This document shows, piece by piece, positions 46,090 through 53,403 of a stretch of DNA of 64,000 nt. Position 1 is the first letter of the stretch. The number at the start of each line of letters is the position of its first letter. Origin of the DNA: Roseibium alexandrii DFL-11. GTDB taxonomy: Bacteria; Pseudomonadota; Alphaproteobacteria; Rhizobiales; Stappiaceae. The notes beneath the pieces were generated by a model. It had not been told where the DNA came from. It worked only from the letters and a program-made list of their open reading frames with translations, and did no database searches. Both the position numbers and the translations under genes were made by a program. The DNA lies in contig NZ_CM011002.1 in NCBI RefSeq assembly GCF_000158095.2, positions 5,121,703-5,185,702 on the forward strand. The letters run 5' to 3'.

Positions 46090-46662
46090 ATGAAAAACAA
46101 CGTCGCCTTCAGTCTGCCGAATATCTTGACCTACGGCCGGATCCTGGCCGTACCGGCTGTTGCGTTTTGTTTTTATTTCGAGGGAACAACGCCGCGCTGG
46201 ATTGCGGTGGGACTGTTTGTTCTCGCAGCGATCACCGATTTCTTTGATGGGTATCTGGCGCGTGCCTGGCAGCAGCAATCTGCTCTTGGCCGGATGCTAG
46301 ACCCGATTGCCGATAAGCTGCTGGTATCTGTATGTCTTTTGATGCTTGCCGCGGATGGGACGATCGGCGGCTGGTCTATCATTGCCGCGTTGATCATCTT
46401 GTGCCGCGAAATCCTGGTGTCCGGTCTGCGCGAGTTTCTCGCAGAGCTGCAGGTCAGTGTGCCAGTGACCCAACTGGCGAAGTGGAAAACCACGGTCCAG
46501 ATGGTTGCGATTGGCCTTCTTCTCGCGGGGCCGGCCGGCGATCTGATCTTCACGTACACGTCCTTGCTTGGTTTGACTGCACTTTGGGTGGCGGCCGTTT
46601 TGACCCTATATACGGGGTACGATTACTTCCGTGCAGGGATAGGGCACCTCATAACGGAATAA
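46090..46662 (+). CDS. pgsA: CDP-diacylglycerol-glycerol-3-phosphate 3-phosphatidyltransferase
   Basis: The 190-residue membrane enzyme makes phosphatidylglycerol phosphate. It has the CDP-alcohol phosphotransferase motif D-x2-DG-x2-AR-x8-G-x3-D-x3-D, read as DFFDGYLARAWQQQSALG then RMLDPIADK, and four to six helices. N-terminal SLPNILTYGRI is typical. ATG 46090 gives the standard start. The product supports lipoprotein maturation by Lgt, which uses phosphatidylglycerol. moaD follows at 31 bp, a frequent uvrC-pgsA-moaD-moaE order in Rhizobiales. Confidence 0.95.
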   Translation: MKNNVAFSLPNILTYGRILAVPAVAFCFYFEGTTPRWIAVGLFVLAAITDFFDGYLARAWQQQSALGRMLDPIADKLLVSVCLLMLAADGTIGGWSIIAALIILCREILVSGLREFLAELQVSVPVTQLAKWKTTVQMVAIGLLLAGPAGDLIFTYTSLLGLTALWVAAVLTLYTGYDYFRAGIGHLITE

Positions 46663-46693
46663 TGGGATGAACCGGTCAACGGTCGAGGGAACA

Positions 46694-46945
46694 ATGAACA
46701 TTCGTTATTTTGCTTGGGTGCGCGAGCGCGTTGGGGTTGAAGAAGAGACGATTGAATTGCCGCCAAGTGTCGTGACCGTGGCGGACCTGATCGGTCATCT
46801 CAAGACTATTGATGACAATCACGCTTTTGCATTTGAAGACGAGGAGGCCATCCGCGTGGCCCTGGATCAGATGCATGTGGAAGCCGACGCGGAGCTCGGT
46901 GATGCCAAGGAAGCGGCTTTTTTTCCGCCGATGACAGGGGGCTAA
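46694..46945 (+). CDS. moaD: Molybdopterin synthase small subunit
   Basis: This 83-residue ubiquitin-fold protein ends in the required MTGG. It carries the sulfur used to build molybdopterin after its C-terminal glycine is activated. ATG 46694 follows GAGGGA. moaE starts 3 bases after the stop. The two proteins form a heterotetramer. Confidence 0.92.
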   Translation: MNIRYFAWVRERVGVEEETIELPPSVVTVADLIGHLKTIDDNHAFAFEDEEAIRVALDQMHVEADAELGDAKEAAFFPPMTGG

Positions 46946-46948
46946 GCC

Positions 46949-47416
46949 GTGGCGGTGGAGGCAACGGTCCGGGTTCAGGCTGAGGACTTCAGTGCGCAAT
47001 CCGAAATGGACACCCTGACAGCTGGGCGGCAGGATGTAGGCGCCCTTGTTTCCTTCACAGGGTTATGCCGCAATGAGGCCGGAACGCTTGCGGCGCTGGA
47101 ACTCGAACACTATCCTGGTATGGCCGAAGCCGAATTGGAACGGATCGCCAGCGACGCCCTGAAACGGTGGCCACTAACTGGTCTGACAGTGGTGCATCGG
47201 TATGGGAAGATACAACCGGGTGAACAGATTGTGCTTGTTGTCGCCGCGTCTGCCCACCGCCGTGCCGCCTTTGAGGCGGCTGACTTTTTGATGGATTTTC
47301 TTAAGACCCGCGCACCGTTCTGGAAAAAAGAACACTTCGTGTCCGGGAAATCTGAAACTTGGGTGGCTGCCAAAGCCGATGACGATGCGGATGCCGAGAG
47401 GTGGATCGCATCCTAA
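46949..47416 (+). CDS. moaE: Molybdopterin synthase catalytic subunit
   Basis: The 155-residue subunit transfers sulfur from MoaD to precursor Z. It has the patterns VGALVSFTGLCRNE, LELEHYPGMAEAELE and HRYGKIQPGEQIVLV, and the active-site lysines in LKTRAPFWKKEHF. The start is a GTG at 46949 right behind moaD. A weak hairpin GCTACC/GGTGGC follows near 47423-47439, with T residues about 9 bases further down; termination is uncertain. The MOSC protein at 25409 would use the final cofactor. Confidence 0.93.
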   Translation: MAVEATVRVQAEDFSAQSEMDTLTAGRQDVGALVSFTGLCRNEAGTLAALELEHYPGMAEAELERIASDALKRWPLTGLTVVHRYGKIQPGEQIVLVVAASAHRRAAFEAADFLMDFLKTRAPFWKKEHFVSGKSETWVAAKADDDADAERWIAS

Positions 47417-47508
47417 CGGTTTGCTACCTCTGAGGTGGCCCGCCAAATTTTTTGTGCTCTGCCGGTCAATGGGCCGGGAGAGCTCTTTGTGTTTGATCGG
47501 AATACCCA

Positions 47509-48810
47509 GTGAAAGAAAACGATACGTCCGCTGATTACGGCTCTTCGGCCGGCCGGCCACAGTCCTCAGCCCGAGCTGCAAAACCGGAGATCCTTCGGGA
47601 GCCGGGCATTCCCTTTGCCGAATTTGTAACAATTATCGCTCTGCTAATGGCGCTGAATGCGCTTGCAATTGACGTCATGCTGCCCGCTCTCCCGGCAATT
47701 GGGGAGGCGCTCAATATTCAGGAAGAGAACAACCGCCAAACTGTTTTGTTGCTCTATCTGGTAGGGTTCGGCGGCGGCCAGTTGTTCTTCGGCCCGATCG
47801 CCGATTCCCTCGGCCGACGCAAGGTTCTGATCGGCGGCTTGGTGCTTTATAGCCTTGCCAGTATTGCGGCGATTATCACGAATGACCTCACGCAGTTTCT
47901 GGCGGCACGTGTGCTGCAGGGGATTGGCTGCGCTGCGGCACGGGTGACGGCCCTTTCAATCGTGCGGGACTGCTTTACCGGGCGGCGCATGGCGAAGGTC
48001 ATGTCTCTCGTCATGATGGTGTTCATGGCGGTGCCAATCATCGCGCCGTCTGTCGGGCAGGCGATCCTGTTCGTTGCCGGCTGGCACTGGATCTTCACCA
48101 TGTTGCTGGCAGCGGGTGTCGGGATGCTGGTCTGGACCTGGATGCGCTTGCCGGAAACTCTGGCTCCGGAACACCGCAGGCCAATGGTCATGTCAAACAT
48201 CGCAGGAGCCTACTGGAAGGCGCTCACGACCCGCGTGACGCTCGGATATACGATCGGGCTGTCCTTCATTTTCGGCGGCTTGTTCGCGTTCCTGGCCATG
48301 TCGCAGCAGATTTTTGTCGATGTCTTCGGGCTGGGTGCGTACTTCCCTGTGGTTTTTGCCGGGATTGCCATAGCGATGGCTATCTCATCCTTCATGAACT
48401 CACGTCTGGTGGAAGCCATCGGTATGCGGCGCTTGTCTCATACCGCCGCGCTGATCTTCACAGGGTTGGGGGCACTCTTGGCAGCCGTTGCCGCGTTGGG
48501 ATTTGAAAGCCTGTGGCTCTTCCTCATCCTGACGACCCTGATCATGACGACTTTCGGGTTTTTGGGCGCGAATTTCAACACGATGGCGATGGAACCGCTC
48601 GGCGATATCGCGGGCACCGCATCTTCAGTGATTGGGTTTGTGAGCACGCTGGGCGGGGCTATTCTGGGTTATGTGATGGGCCAGCTCTTTGACGGGTCGA
48701 CAATGCCGCTTGGGCTTGCATTTGCCTGTTATGGCTTAAGTGCAATTGCCTGCATCTTGTTTGCTGAAGGTGGCCGTATGTTCCACGCATTGGAGCGCGG
48801 CGACCAATAA
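47509..48810 (+). CDS. Bcr/CflA-type multidrug efflux MFS transporter
   Basis: This 433-residue protein has twelve predicted helices and the Bcr/CflA signature NALAIDVMLPALPAIGEALN near the first helix, then GFGGGQLFFGPIADSLGRRKV in loop A. A GTG at 47509 starts a polar N-terminal tail of about 40 residues. Members export bicyclomycin, chloramphenicol-like drugs or sulfonamides; the substrate here is unknown. It converges with the GST gene and shares a terminator. Confidence 0.87.
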   Translation: MKENDTSADYGSSAGRPQSSARAAKPEILREPGIPFAEFVTIIALLMALNALAIDVMLPALPAIGEALNIQEENNRQTVLLLYLVGFGGGQLFFGPIADSLGRRKVLIGGLVLYSLASIAAIITNDLTQFLAARVLQGIGCAAARVTALSIVRDCFTGRRMAKVMSLVMMVFMAVPIIAPSVGQAILFVAGWHWIFTMLLAAGVGMLVWTWMRLPETLAPEHRRPMVMSNIAGAYWKALTTRVTLGYTIGLSFIFGGLFAFLAMSQQIFVDVFGLGAYFPVVFAGIAIAMAISSFMNSRLVEAIGMRRLSHTAALIFTGLGALLAAVAALGFESLWLFLILTTLIMTTFGFLGANFNTMAMEPLGDIAGTASSVIGFVSTLGGAILGYVMGQLFDGSTMPLGLAFACYGLSAIACILFAEGGRMFHALERGDQ

Positions 48811-48821
48811 TACACTGAAAG

Positions 48822-48850
48822 AAAAAAGCCGGGCGGGTACCCGGCTTCTT
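48822..48850. terminator. Terminator between efflux gene and GST
   Basis: An 8-bp stem AAGCCGGG/CCCGGCTT has AAAAAA on its left (U-run for the minus strand) and TTCTT on its right. It is best placed for the minus-strand GST gene, and is weakly bidirectional. Confidence 0.85.
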
Positions 48851-48853
48851 GCA

Positions 48854-49504
48854 TCAGCGCAGGGGCGCCGGATCGTTGTCCGGAACCGGAGCTGCAGGCA
48901 TTTTGGTGTCCGCAAATGCAGGGACGGCTGTTTCGAAAGCGTCCAGCCAGGCCACCAACTTTGGATGATCAGATCGCCAGTCGCCATTGTAGCGAATGTC
49001 CAGATATCCGAGAGCGCAAGCCAGTGTGAGCGTACCCGCATCAATATCGTCAGCCGATTTCGGAGCAGCTGGAGCATTGGCTTCGAAATGCGCCAGGGTG
49101 CGGTCCATCTTCGCAGCCTGATAGGTGTCCCAGGCCGGATCGCGGAATTTGGGCTCCTTGAAACGTTTCTCGTAGACCCTCAGGATCGCCGCATCCATCA
49201 TTCCGTTTGCAAGGGCTTGATCCCGAAGGACCAGATAACGTGCTTCGCCTTGCGGAAACAGCTTGCCGCCACCCGCCAGGAAATCGAGATACTCCAGGAT
49301 AACCGAACTGTCGTAAATGACGTCGCCGTTTTCCAAAACGAGCGCCGGGATCTTTCCGAGTGGGTTTTGGCTGCGCAGATCATCCGAGGGATCGGCCGTG
49401 TTCGCCTCGACAATTTCGATCCGGTCTTTGAGACCCAGAATTGCCATAGCCAGTTTGACTTTGCGTCCAAACGGTGATGGCGGGGACGAGCGCAATTTCA
49501 TCAT
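48854..49504 (-). CDS. Glutathione S-transferase family protein
   Basis: This 216-residue protein has an N-terminal thioredoxin fold with SSPPSPFGRKVKLAM (Ser-Pro in the glutathione-contact turn), NPLGKIPALVLENGDVIYDSSVILEYLD, and an all-helical C-terminal domain. ATG 49504 follows GGAG; a longer frame to 49678 overlaps the RNase gene in another frame. The class (beta/theta-like) and substrate are not settled. It is the last gene of a minus-strand run. Confidence 0.87.
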   Translation of the reverse strand: MMKLRSSPPSPFGRKVKLAMAILGLKDRIEIVEANTADPSDDLRSQNPLGKIPALVLENGDVIYDSSVILEYLDFLAGGGKLFPQGEARYLVLRDQALANGMMDAAILRVYEKRFKEPKFRDPAWDTYQAAKMDRTLAHFEANAPAAPKSADDIDAGTLTLACALGYLDIRYNGDWRSDHPKLVAWLDAFETAVPAFADTKMPAAPVPDNDPAPLR

Positions 49505-49541
49505 GGTGAAACTCCTTACATGAAGACGGGAATGAATGATG

Positions 49542-50201
49542 CTATCGGGCGAGCGGCGGGACGACGGTGAGCGTACCGGAGCGGCAGCCGTTTCGATCGA
49601 CAGAAGGACAGGAGCGGAATTCCAGATCCTTCGACATGCAGATACGGACTTCTTGAAGTTCGCCGCGTTCGCAAACAACCGCGATGCCGTCCTTGGAAAG
49701 TCCCGGATTGACGCTTGAGAATGCCGCTTCGATCTTGGAGGGGGCAGCCTGTCCGCGTTTGTTGATCGTCCGGAAGGCTTTGGGGATCTGGACCTTTTCG
49801 AATGCGTCGCGGGTCAGATCAAAATAATCCTCAGGTGTCAGTCCCGAGCAAGTGCCGTGTTTGCGCCATTGATGAAAAATCAGGCCGTGACTCGGCATGA
49901 TGTCGTCCATATCAAAGGCGATCTGCCGATCAATGCGGCGTTGGCTCGTATCGCAGCTTTCCGGATAGCCGCGGTCGTATTGTGGCCAAAGACCATGAAC
50001 AATAAAGCGGAACGGTGTCCGCGCATCACACTGGTGGGGACTGGCATTCGGTCCAGCTTCCCGGCAGTAGGCGGGGGACCAGGACAGTGCCAGGACATAG
50101 AAGTCAAAATCACCGGGTGTGTCGGCTTGGACAGTTGGCGAAAATCCAAAGGCAACGATGGCCGCCACAGCAACGTGCTGTAGAAATTTCGCCAATCTCA
50201 T
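49542..50201 (-). CDS. RNase T2 family ribonuclease, short form
   Basis: This 219-residue protein has a Sec signal (ending near residue 27) and an RNase T2 domain. The first active-site segment is FIVHGLWPQ (H69). The second is FHQWRKHGTC (H110, K114, H115), with Gln111 where the first paralogue and most family members have Glu. Six or more cysteines fit the family's disulfides. It lies 23 bp downstream of a small secreted-protein gene, so the two form an operon. The Glu-to-Gln change could lower or alter RNA cleavage; this is inference from the known catalytic role of that Glu in fungal enzymes. Confidence 0.88.
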   Translation of the reverse strand: MRLAKFLQHVAVAAIVAFGFSPTVQADTPGDFDFYVLALSWSPAYCREAGPNASPHQCDARTPFRFIVHGLWPQYDRGYPESCDTSQRRIDRQIAFDMDDIMPSHGLIFHQWRKHGTCSGLTPEDYFDLTRDAFEKVQIPKAFRTINKRGQAAPSKIEAAFSSVNPGLSKDGIAVVCERGELQEVRICMSKDLEFRSCPSVDRNGCRSGTLTVVPPLAR

Positions 50202-50224
50202 GATTTGATCTATCCGAGTGTAAA

Positions 50225-50668
50225 TTATTGCGCTGTTAGCGTACGGCATGAGCCGCCATAAACATACCACTTATCGCGATGATTCAGGCATGTCTCGACA
50301 TTCCAGCTGATCCCGAATGCGCCCGCGTGGGCTTCCAGCAGATATTTGACCGCGACCCTGCTGCCGTCAGACAGGCTTGCAGTCCCACTGCAATACCGGC
50401 GGGTCACAGCGCTGGAGATACTTGATCGATACGTTGTGTCCCGGATTTTGTCGAGCTGGATGATGCGGACCCCATTGAAGTAGCTCGGTGCGCGGCTCAC
50501 CGTATTCTGCACGGCGCGTTGAACAGAGGAGGCGTCGCAGCCAGGCAGCTGATTGGACCGCTCACTGGAGAAATAAAGCCGGTGATCGTCAGCTGCAGCA
50601 GTGGCTGTCATAAAACCGGACAGGGCCAGCACAGGAAGGGCAAAGCGGGCAACACGAAACAAACTCAT
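50225..50668 (-). CDS. Small secreted protein in operon with RNase T2
   Basis: I do not recognise this 147-residue protein. It has a Sec signal peptide (MSLFRVARFALPVLALSGFM, cleavage near ATAAA) and a mature part with about four cysteines (PGCDAS, RRYCSGT, VETCLNH, GSCRTL) that may make two disulfides. GGAGG precedes ATG 50668. It starts the two-gene unit with the RNase T2. It could be a partner, inhibitor or delivery factor of the nuclease, but no sequence feature proves this. Confidence 0.72.
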   Translation of the reverse strand: MSLFRVARFALPVLALSGFMTATAAADDHRLYFSSERSNQLPGCDASSVQRAVQNTVSRAPSYFNGVRIIQLDKIRDTTYRSSISSAVTRRYCSGTASLSDGSRVAVKYLLEAHAGAFGISWNVETCLNHRDKWYVYGGSCRTLTAQ

Positions 50669-50755
50669 AGCCGAACCTCCAAAAACGCTTGGCTCTGACG
50701 ATGGGGGACATCCAGGAGCAGGTCAAGCAGGGATCGTTAAAATCGGCTCATGGGC

Positions 50756-51604
50756 TCATTCGCCGACAATCTGATGAACATTCCAATCGGCTCCCGGCCC
50801 TTGCCGAACCGTTTCACAGAGCCACGGAAGCACTACATTCATTTCGCTTGAAAGGGTAAAGGGCGGGTTAACCATAGTCATGCCTGAACCCAACATACGG
50901 GTATCCGGGCCGCTTTTGCCCGCATTTAGTTCCAGTGCCAGGATGTCGCGCAGCCCTGCCTCCTCGAAGTCCTTGTGCATTCGTGAAATGGCCCGTGCAT
51001 CCTTCATCGGATACCAAAGGGCAAAGGTGCCTGTTTGCCATTTCCGCCAGCTTTTGATGACCGCTGTGGTCATGTCGCCGAATTCGCTCGTTTTTTCAAA
51101 GGCCGGGTCAATCAGGACAAGCCCGCGTTTTTCCTTGGGTGGAAGGAAACTGCCAAGCGCCAGCCAGCCGTCCAGATGGATCGTTTTCACCTGATGATCG
51201 CCTGCGAACAGATTTGAAAGGGTTTCAAAATCCGCCGGATGAAGCTCGGTAAGGGTCAACCTGTCCTGTTTTCGCAGCATGCGCCGGGCAAGCAGTGGAG
51301 AGCCTGGGTACGTTTTCAGCGTGCTGTCGCCATTTTCACCGCGCACGACATCAAGCCAGGGAGCCAGAAGCTCCGAAACACTCTCCGGTATATCACTGGC
51401 GAGCACCTTACCGATGCCCTGTTGCCACTCTCCCGTCTTTTGGGTTTCTTCCGACATCAGATCGTAGCGCCCGATGCCCGCATGGGTATCGATGATCCGG
51501 AAACCCTTTTCCTTGCGCTGGAAATACTTGATCAGACGCGCCAAAACGGCATGCTTCAGAACGTCACCAATGTTGCCAGCGTGGTAGGCGTGCCGATAGT
51601 TCAT
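50756..51604 (-). CDS. rlmJ: 23S rRNA (adenine2030-N6)-methyltransferase
   Basis: The 282-residue enzyme methylates A2030 of 23S rRNA. It begins with the diagnostic MNYRHAYHAGNIGDVLKHAVL, and has the SAM-site region IIDTHAGIGRYDL and catalytic VLIDPAFE (DPxF-type). C-terminal GSGMTMVNPPFTL is family-specific. Its ATG overlaps the stop of the GNAT gene by 4 bases, so the two are coupled. Confidence 0.95.
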   Translation of the reverse strand: MNYRHAYHAGNIGDVLKHAVLARLIKYFQRKEKGFRIIDTHAGIGRYDLMSEETQKTGEWQQGIGKVLASDIPESVSELLAPWLDVVRGENGDSTLKTYPGSPLLARRMLRKQDRLTLTELHPADFETLSNLFAGDHQVKTIHLDGWLALGSFLPPKEKRGLVLIDPAFEKTSEFGDMTTAVIKSWRKWQTGTFALWYPMKDARAISRMHKDFEEAGLRDILALELNAGKSGPDTRMLGSGMTMVNPPFTLSSEMNVVLPWLCETVRQGPGADWNVHQIVGE

Positions 51605-52116
51605 TCCGCAACGCCCAGTGGGTCTTTGCGTAGGAAAACAACGGCTTTTTCGCCGTGATCCGCCGTGCCGATTTCTTCAAAGCCGAGCCGCTGATGGAAC
51701 CTCAAAGAGCCTGGGTTTGGTGGCCTCGAGTTCACCTCGCAGACGAAGCTGCGGCCTGTGTCTTTCAGGTGATCGAACAGCGCCTTGTAGAGTTTCTCGC
51801 CAATTCTCAAACCGCGCCGAGTTTCATCGACACAAATGCGGTCTGTATAGGAAAAGTTGGAGACGTTTTTGCTCAGCCAGCGATAATTCGCGCTGGCATA
51901 ATCCGCACCGTCGCTGATCGACAATAGAAAACCCACGGGCTCCTCGTCGATCTCCGCAACCAGGCAAACAAGCGATTGGCCGATCAGATCCAGAAGTTCT
52001 TCTGCAGACAACTCGTTCACAGCCGGCACGGCAGCGTTGTTCAGGGGCAGCAAGCAGCTCAAATCCCCTGGGCGGAACGGCCGGACATTTGCGGTCGGAT
52101 TTGAAGTTGTCGTCAT
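51601..52116 (-). CDS. GNAT-family N-acetyltransferase upstream of rlmJ
   Basis: The 171-residue GNAT protein has the acetyl-CoA loop RRGLRIGEKLYKALFDHL and the NPGSLRFHQRLGFEEIG final motif. The start region FRPGDLSCLLPLNNAAVPAVNEL is shared with bacterial GNAT proteins of unknown substrate. Coupled translation with rlmJ suggests a ribosome-related target, but this is speculative. ATG 52116 follows AGAAAGG. Confidence 0.85.
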   Translation of the reverse strand: MTTTSNPTANVRPFRPGDLSCLLPLNNAAVPAVNELSAEELLDLIGQSLVCLVAEIDEEPVGFLLSISDGADYASANYRWLSKNVSNFSYTDRICVDETRRGLRIGEKLYKALFDHLKDTGRSFVCEVNSRPPNPGSLRFHQRLGFEEIGTADHGEKAVVFLRKDPLGVAE

Positions 52117-52191
52117 CTGCTGCCTTTCTCATGCGCATGATGGCAGCCTTATAGTGCGTGGCGTGCGGCAATAAAAGCAGGCTGGATACCT

Positions 52192-52259
52192 AAAACAACG
52201 GGCGCACCAGTGATGCGCCCGGAATTGTGTGATGCAGGGCTTCCGGCCGAGGCCGGAAG
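52192..52259 (-). terminator. Double hairpin after cold-shock gene
   Basis: Two perfect stems follow the minus-strand stop: CTTCCGGCC/GGCCGGAAG (52240-52259) and GGGCGCA/TGCGCCC (52200-52220). The second is followed by GTTGTTTT and is the likely terminator. Confidence 0.7.
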
Positions 52260-52267
52260 AGTGCAGC

Positions 52268-53191
52268 TTATTCGTAATCTGGCTGCTCGCCTGTGCCGTC
52301 GTTGACCGGCTGGTCGTCAGCGCCGCCGCTCGAACCGTCTTCTTCGAGCATTTGCAGGTTCACCGCTTTTGGGCCCTTGCCCCGGCGATCCGGTTCGGTC
52401 TCGAAAGAAATGCGTTGCCCGCTGTCCAAGGAGGCGAGTCCTGACCGCTCAACTGCAGAAATATGGACGAAAACATCTGTCTCGCCATCATCCGGGGTAA
52501 TAAATCCGAAGCCTTTGTCGGACTTGAAGAATTTCACAACACCGGATTGGCGTGGCCCACGTTCGACCGGCGGATAGTCCCGCCGTGGAGGACGATCTCC
52601 CCCTTCACGGTTTCCACCGCCGAATCCGCCCCGGCCGCCACCGCCGCCGCCGTAACCACCGTCACGACCACCGCCACCGCCGCCGTAACCACCGCGGTCT
52701 CCGCCGCCATAGCCACCTTCACGACTACCGCCGCCGCCATAACCGCCACGGCCACCACCGCCGTATCCGCCGCCATCACGGCCGCCACCGCCGCCGCCGC
52801 CGCCGTAACCACCGCGGTCTCCGCCGCCATAGCCACCTTCACGACCACCGCCGCCGCCATAGCCGCCACGGCCACCACCGCCGTATCCGCCGCCATCACG
52901 GCCGCCACCGCCGCCGCCGTAACCACCGCGGTCTCCGCCGCCATAGCCACCATCACGGCCGCCGCCGTAACCACCGCGGTCGCCGCCACCGCCGCCACCA
53001 TAACCGCCACGGCCACTGCCGCCGCCAAAGTCATTATCGCGCCCACCCCGGTGACCGCCATCACGGCCGCCGCCATAATCACCACCGAAGTCGCTTCCGC
53101 CAAAGTCACTGCCGAAGTCTTGCGGACCGCCAAACTCGCGCTTGCCGCCGCGCCGACCACGCGACCGCCGGTCCGAATCCCCATCGTGCAT
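52268..53191 (-). CDS. Cold-shock-domain protein with long Gly/Arg/Tyr-rich N-terminus
   Basis: This 307-residue protein is a fusion. Residues about 20-205 are low-complexity, built from GGYGGGDRGG and GGYGGGGRGG units with repeated arginines and tyrosines. Residues about 216-284 form a single cold-shock domain with RNP1 KGFGFI and RNP2 VFVHIS, both intact. The tail is acidic (DGTGEQPDYE). Typical bacterial Csp proteins have only the 70-residue domain. Glycine-rich RGG/GGY regions mediate RNA binding and phase separation in eukaryotic proteins, and plant GRP2-type proteins join a cold-shock domain to a Gly-rich tail, but in the opposite order. ATG 53191 follows AAGG. Residues 1-20 are basic. 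Confidence 0.9.
   Translation of the reverse strand: MHDGDSDRRSRGRRGGKREFGGPQDFGSDFGGSDFGGDYGGGRDGGHRGGRDNDFGGGSGRGGYGGGGGGDRGGYGGGRDGGYGGGDRGGYGGGGGGRDGGGYGGGGRGGYGGGGGREGGYGGGDRGGYGGGGGGGGRDGGGYGGGGRGGYGGGGSREGGYGGGDRGGYGGGGGGRDGGYGGGGGGRGGFGGGNREGGDRPPRRDYPPVERGPRQSGVVKFFKSDKGFGFITPDDGETDVFVHISAVERSGLASLDSGQRISFETEPDRRGKGPKAVNLQMLEEDGSSGGADDQPVNDGTGEQPDYE
52689..53040 (-). repeat. In-frame tandem DNA repeats in Gly-rich coding region
   Basis: Blocks beginning ACCGCGGTCTCCGCCGCC occur at 52691, 52811 and 52925, spaced 120 and 114 bp, so the unit codes for about 40 or 38 residues. The first two copies are nearly identical over about 110 bases. Gaps between units are in multiples of three, as selection for the frame would require. 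Copy number may vary between strains. Confidence 0.85.
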
Positions 53192-53403
53192 TACGTAATC
53201 ACCTTAATTTCCGTGCCGTTCCGGCACTAACGCCAATTCTCACCCGCCTTTTCGGCCGAGCCTAAATCGGAGAGCACATCGAGATGCACTCACCAAACTC
53301 AAGGATCGGGGTGAAGTAGAGCTGCCGCACCCCATTCCATCCGCTGCGGAAACATCATAAGGGCGCGATTGTGAAAATCGCAAGAAAATCCTTAGGGGAA
53401 AGG

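Noticed and set aside
47420..47455. Hairpin after moaE as a terminator
   Set aside because: The stem is only 6 bp with a T-run 9 bases away. It may be partial at best, so it is not listed as a feature.
52600..53050. Regular repeats that look like a CRISPR or satellite array
   Set aside because: The unit length is a multiple of three, the minus-strand frame is open throughout, and it codes for Gly-rich repeats ahead of a cold-shock domain. There are no unique spacers.
52463..53265. Long plus-strand reading frames opposite the Gly-rich gene
   Set aside because: They are mirror effects of GGC/GCC-rich repeats and code for Ala/Thr or His/Arg runs; no ribosome site or family match.
53192..53403. 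Cold-shock thermosensor in the leader of the CSD gene
   Set aside because: No long stable hairpin or conserved cold box could be seen by eye in the gap. It cannot be excluded without structure calculation.
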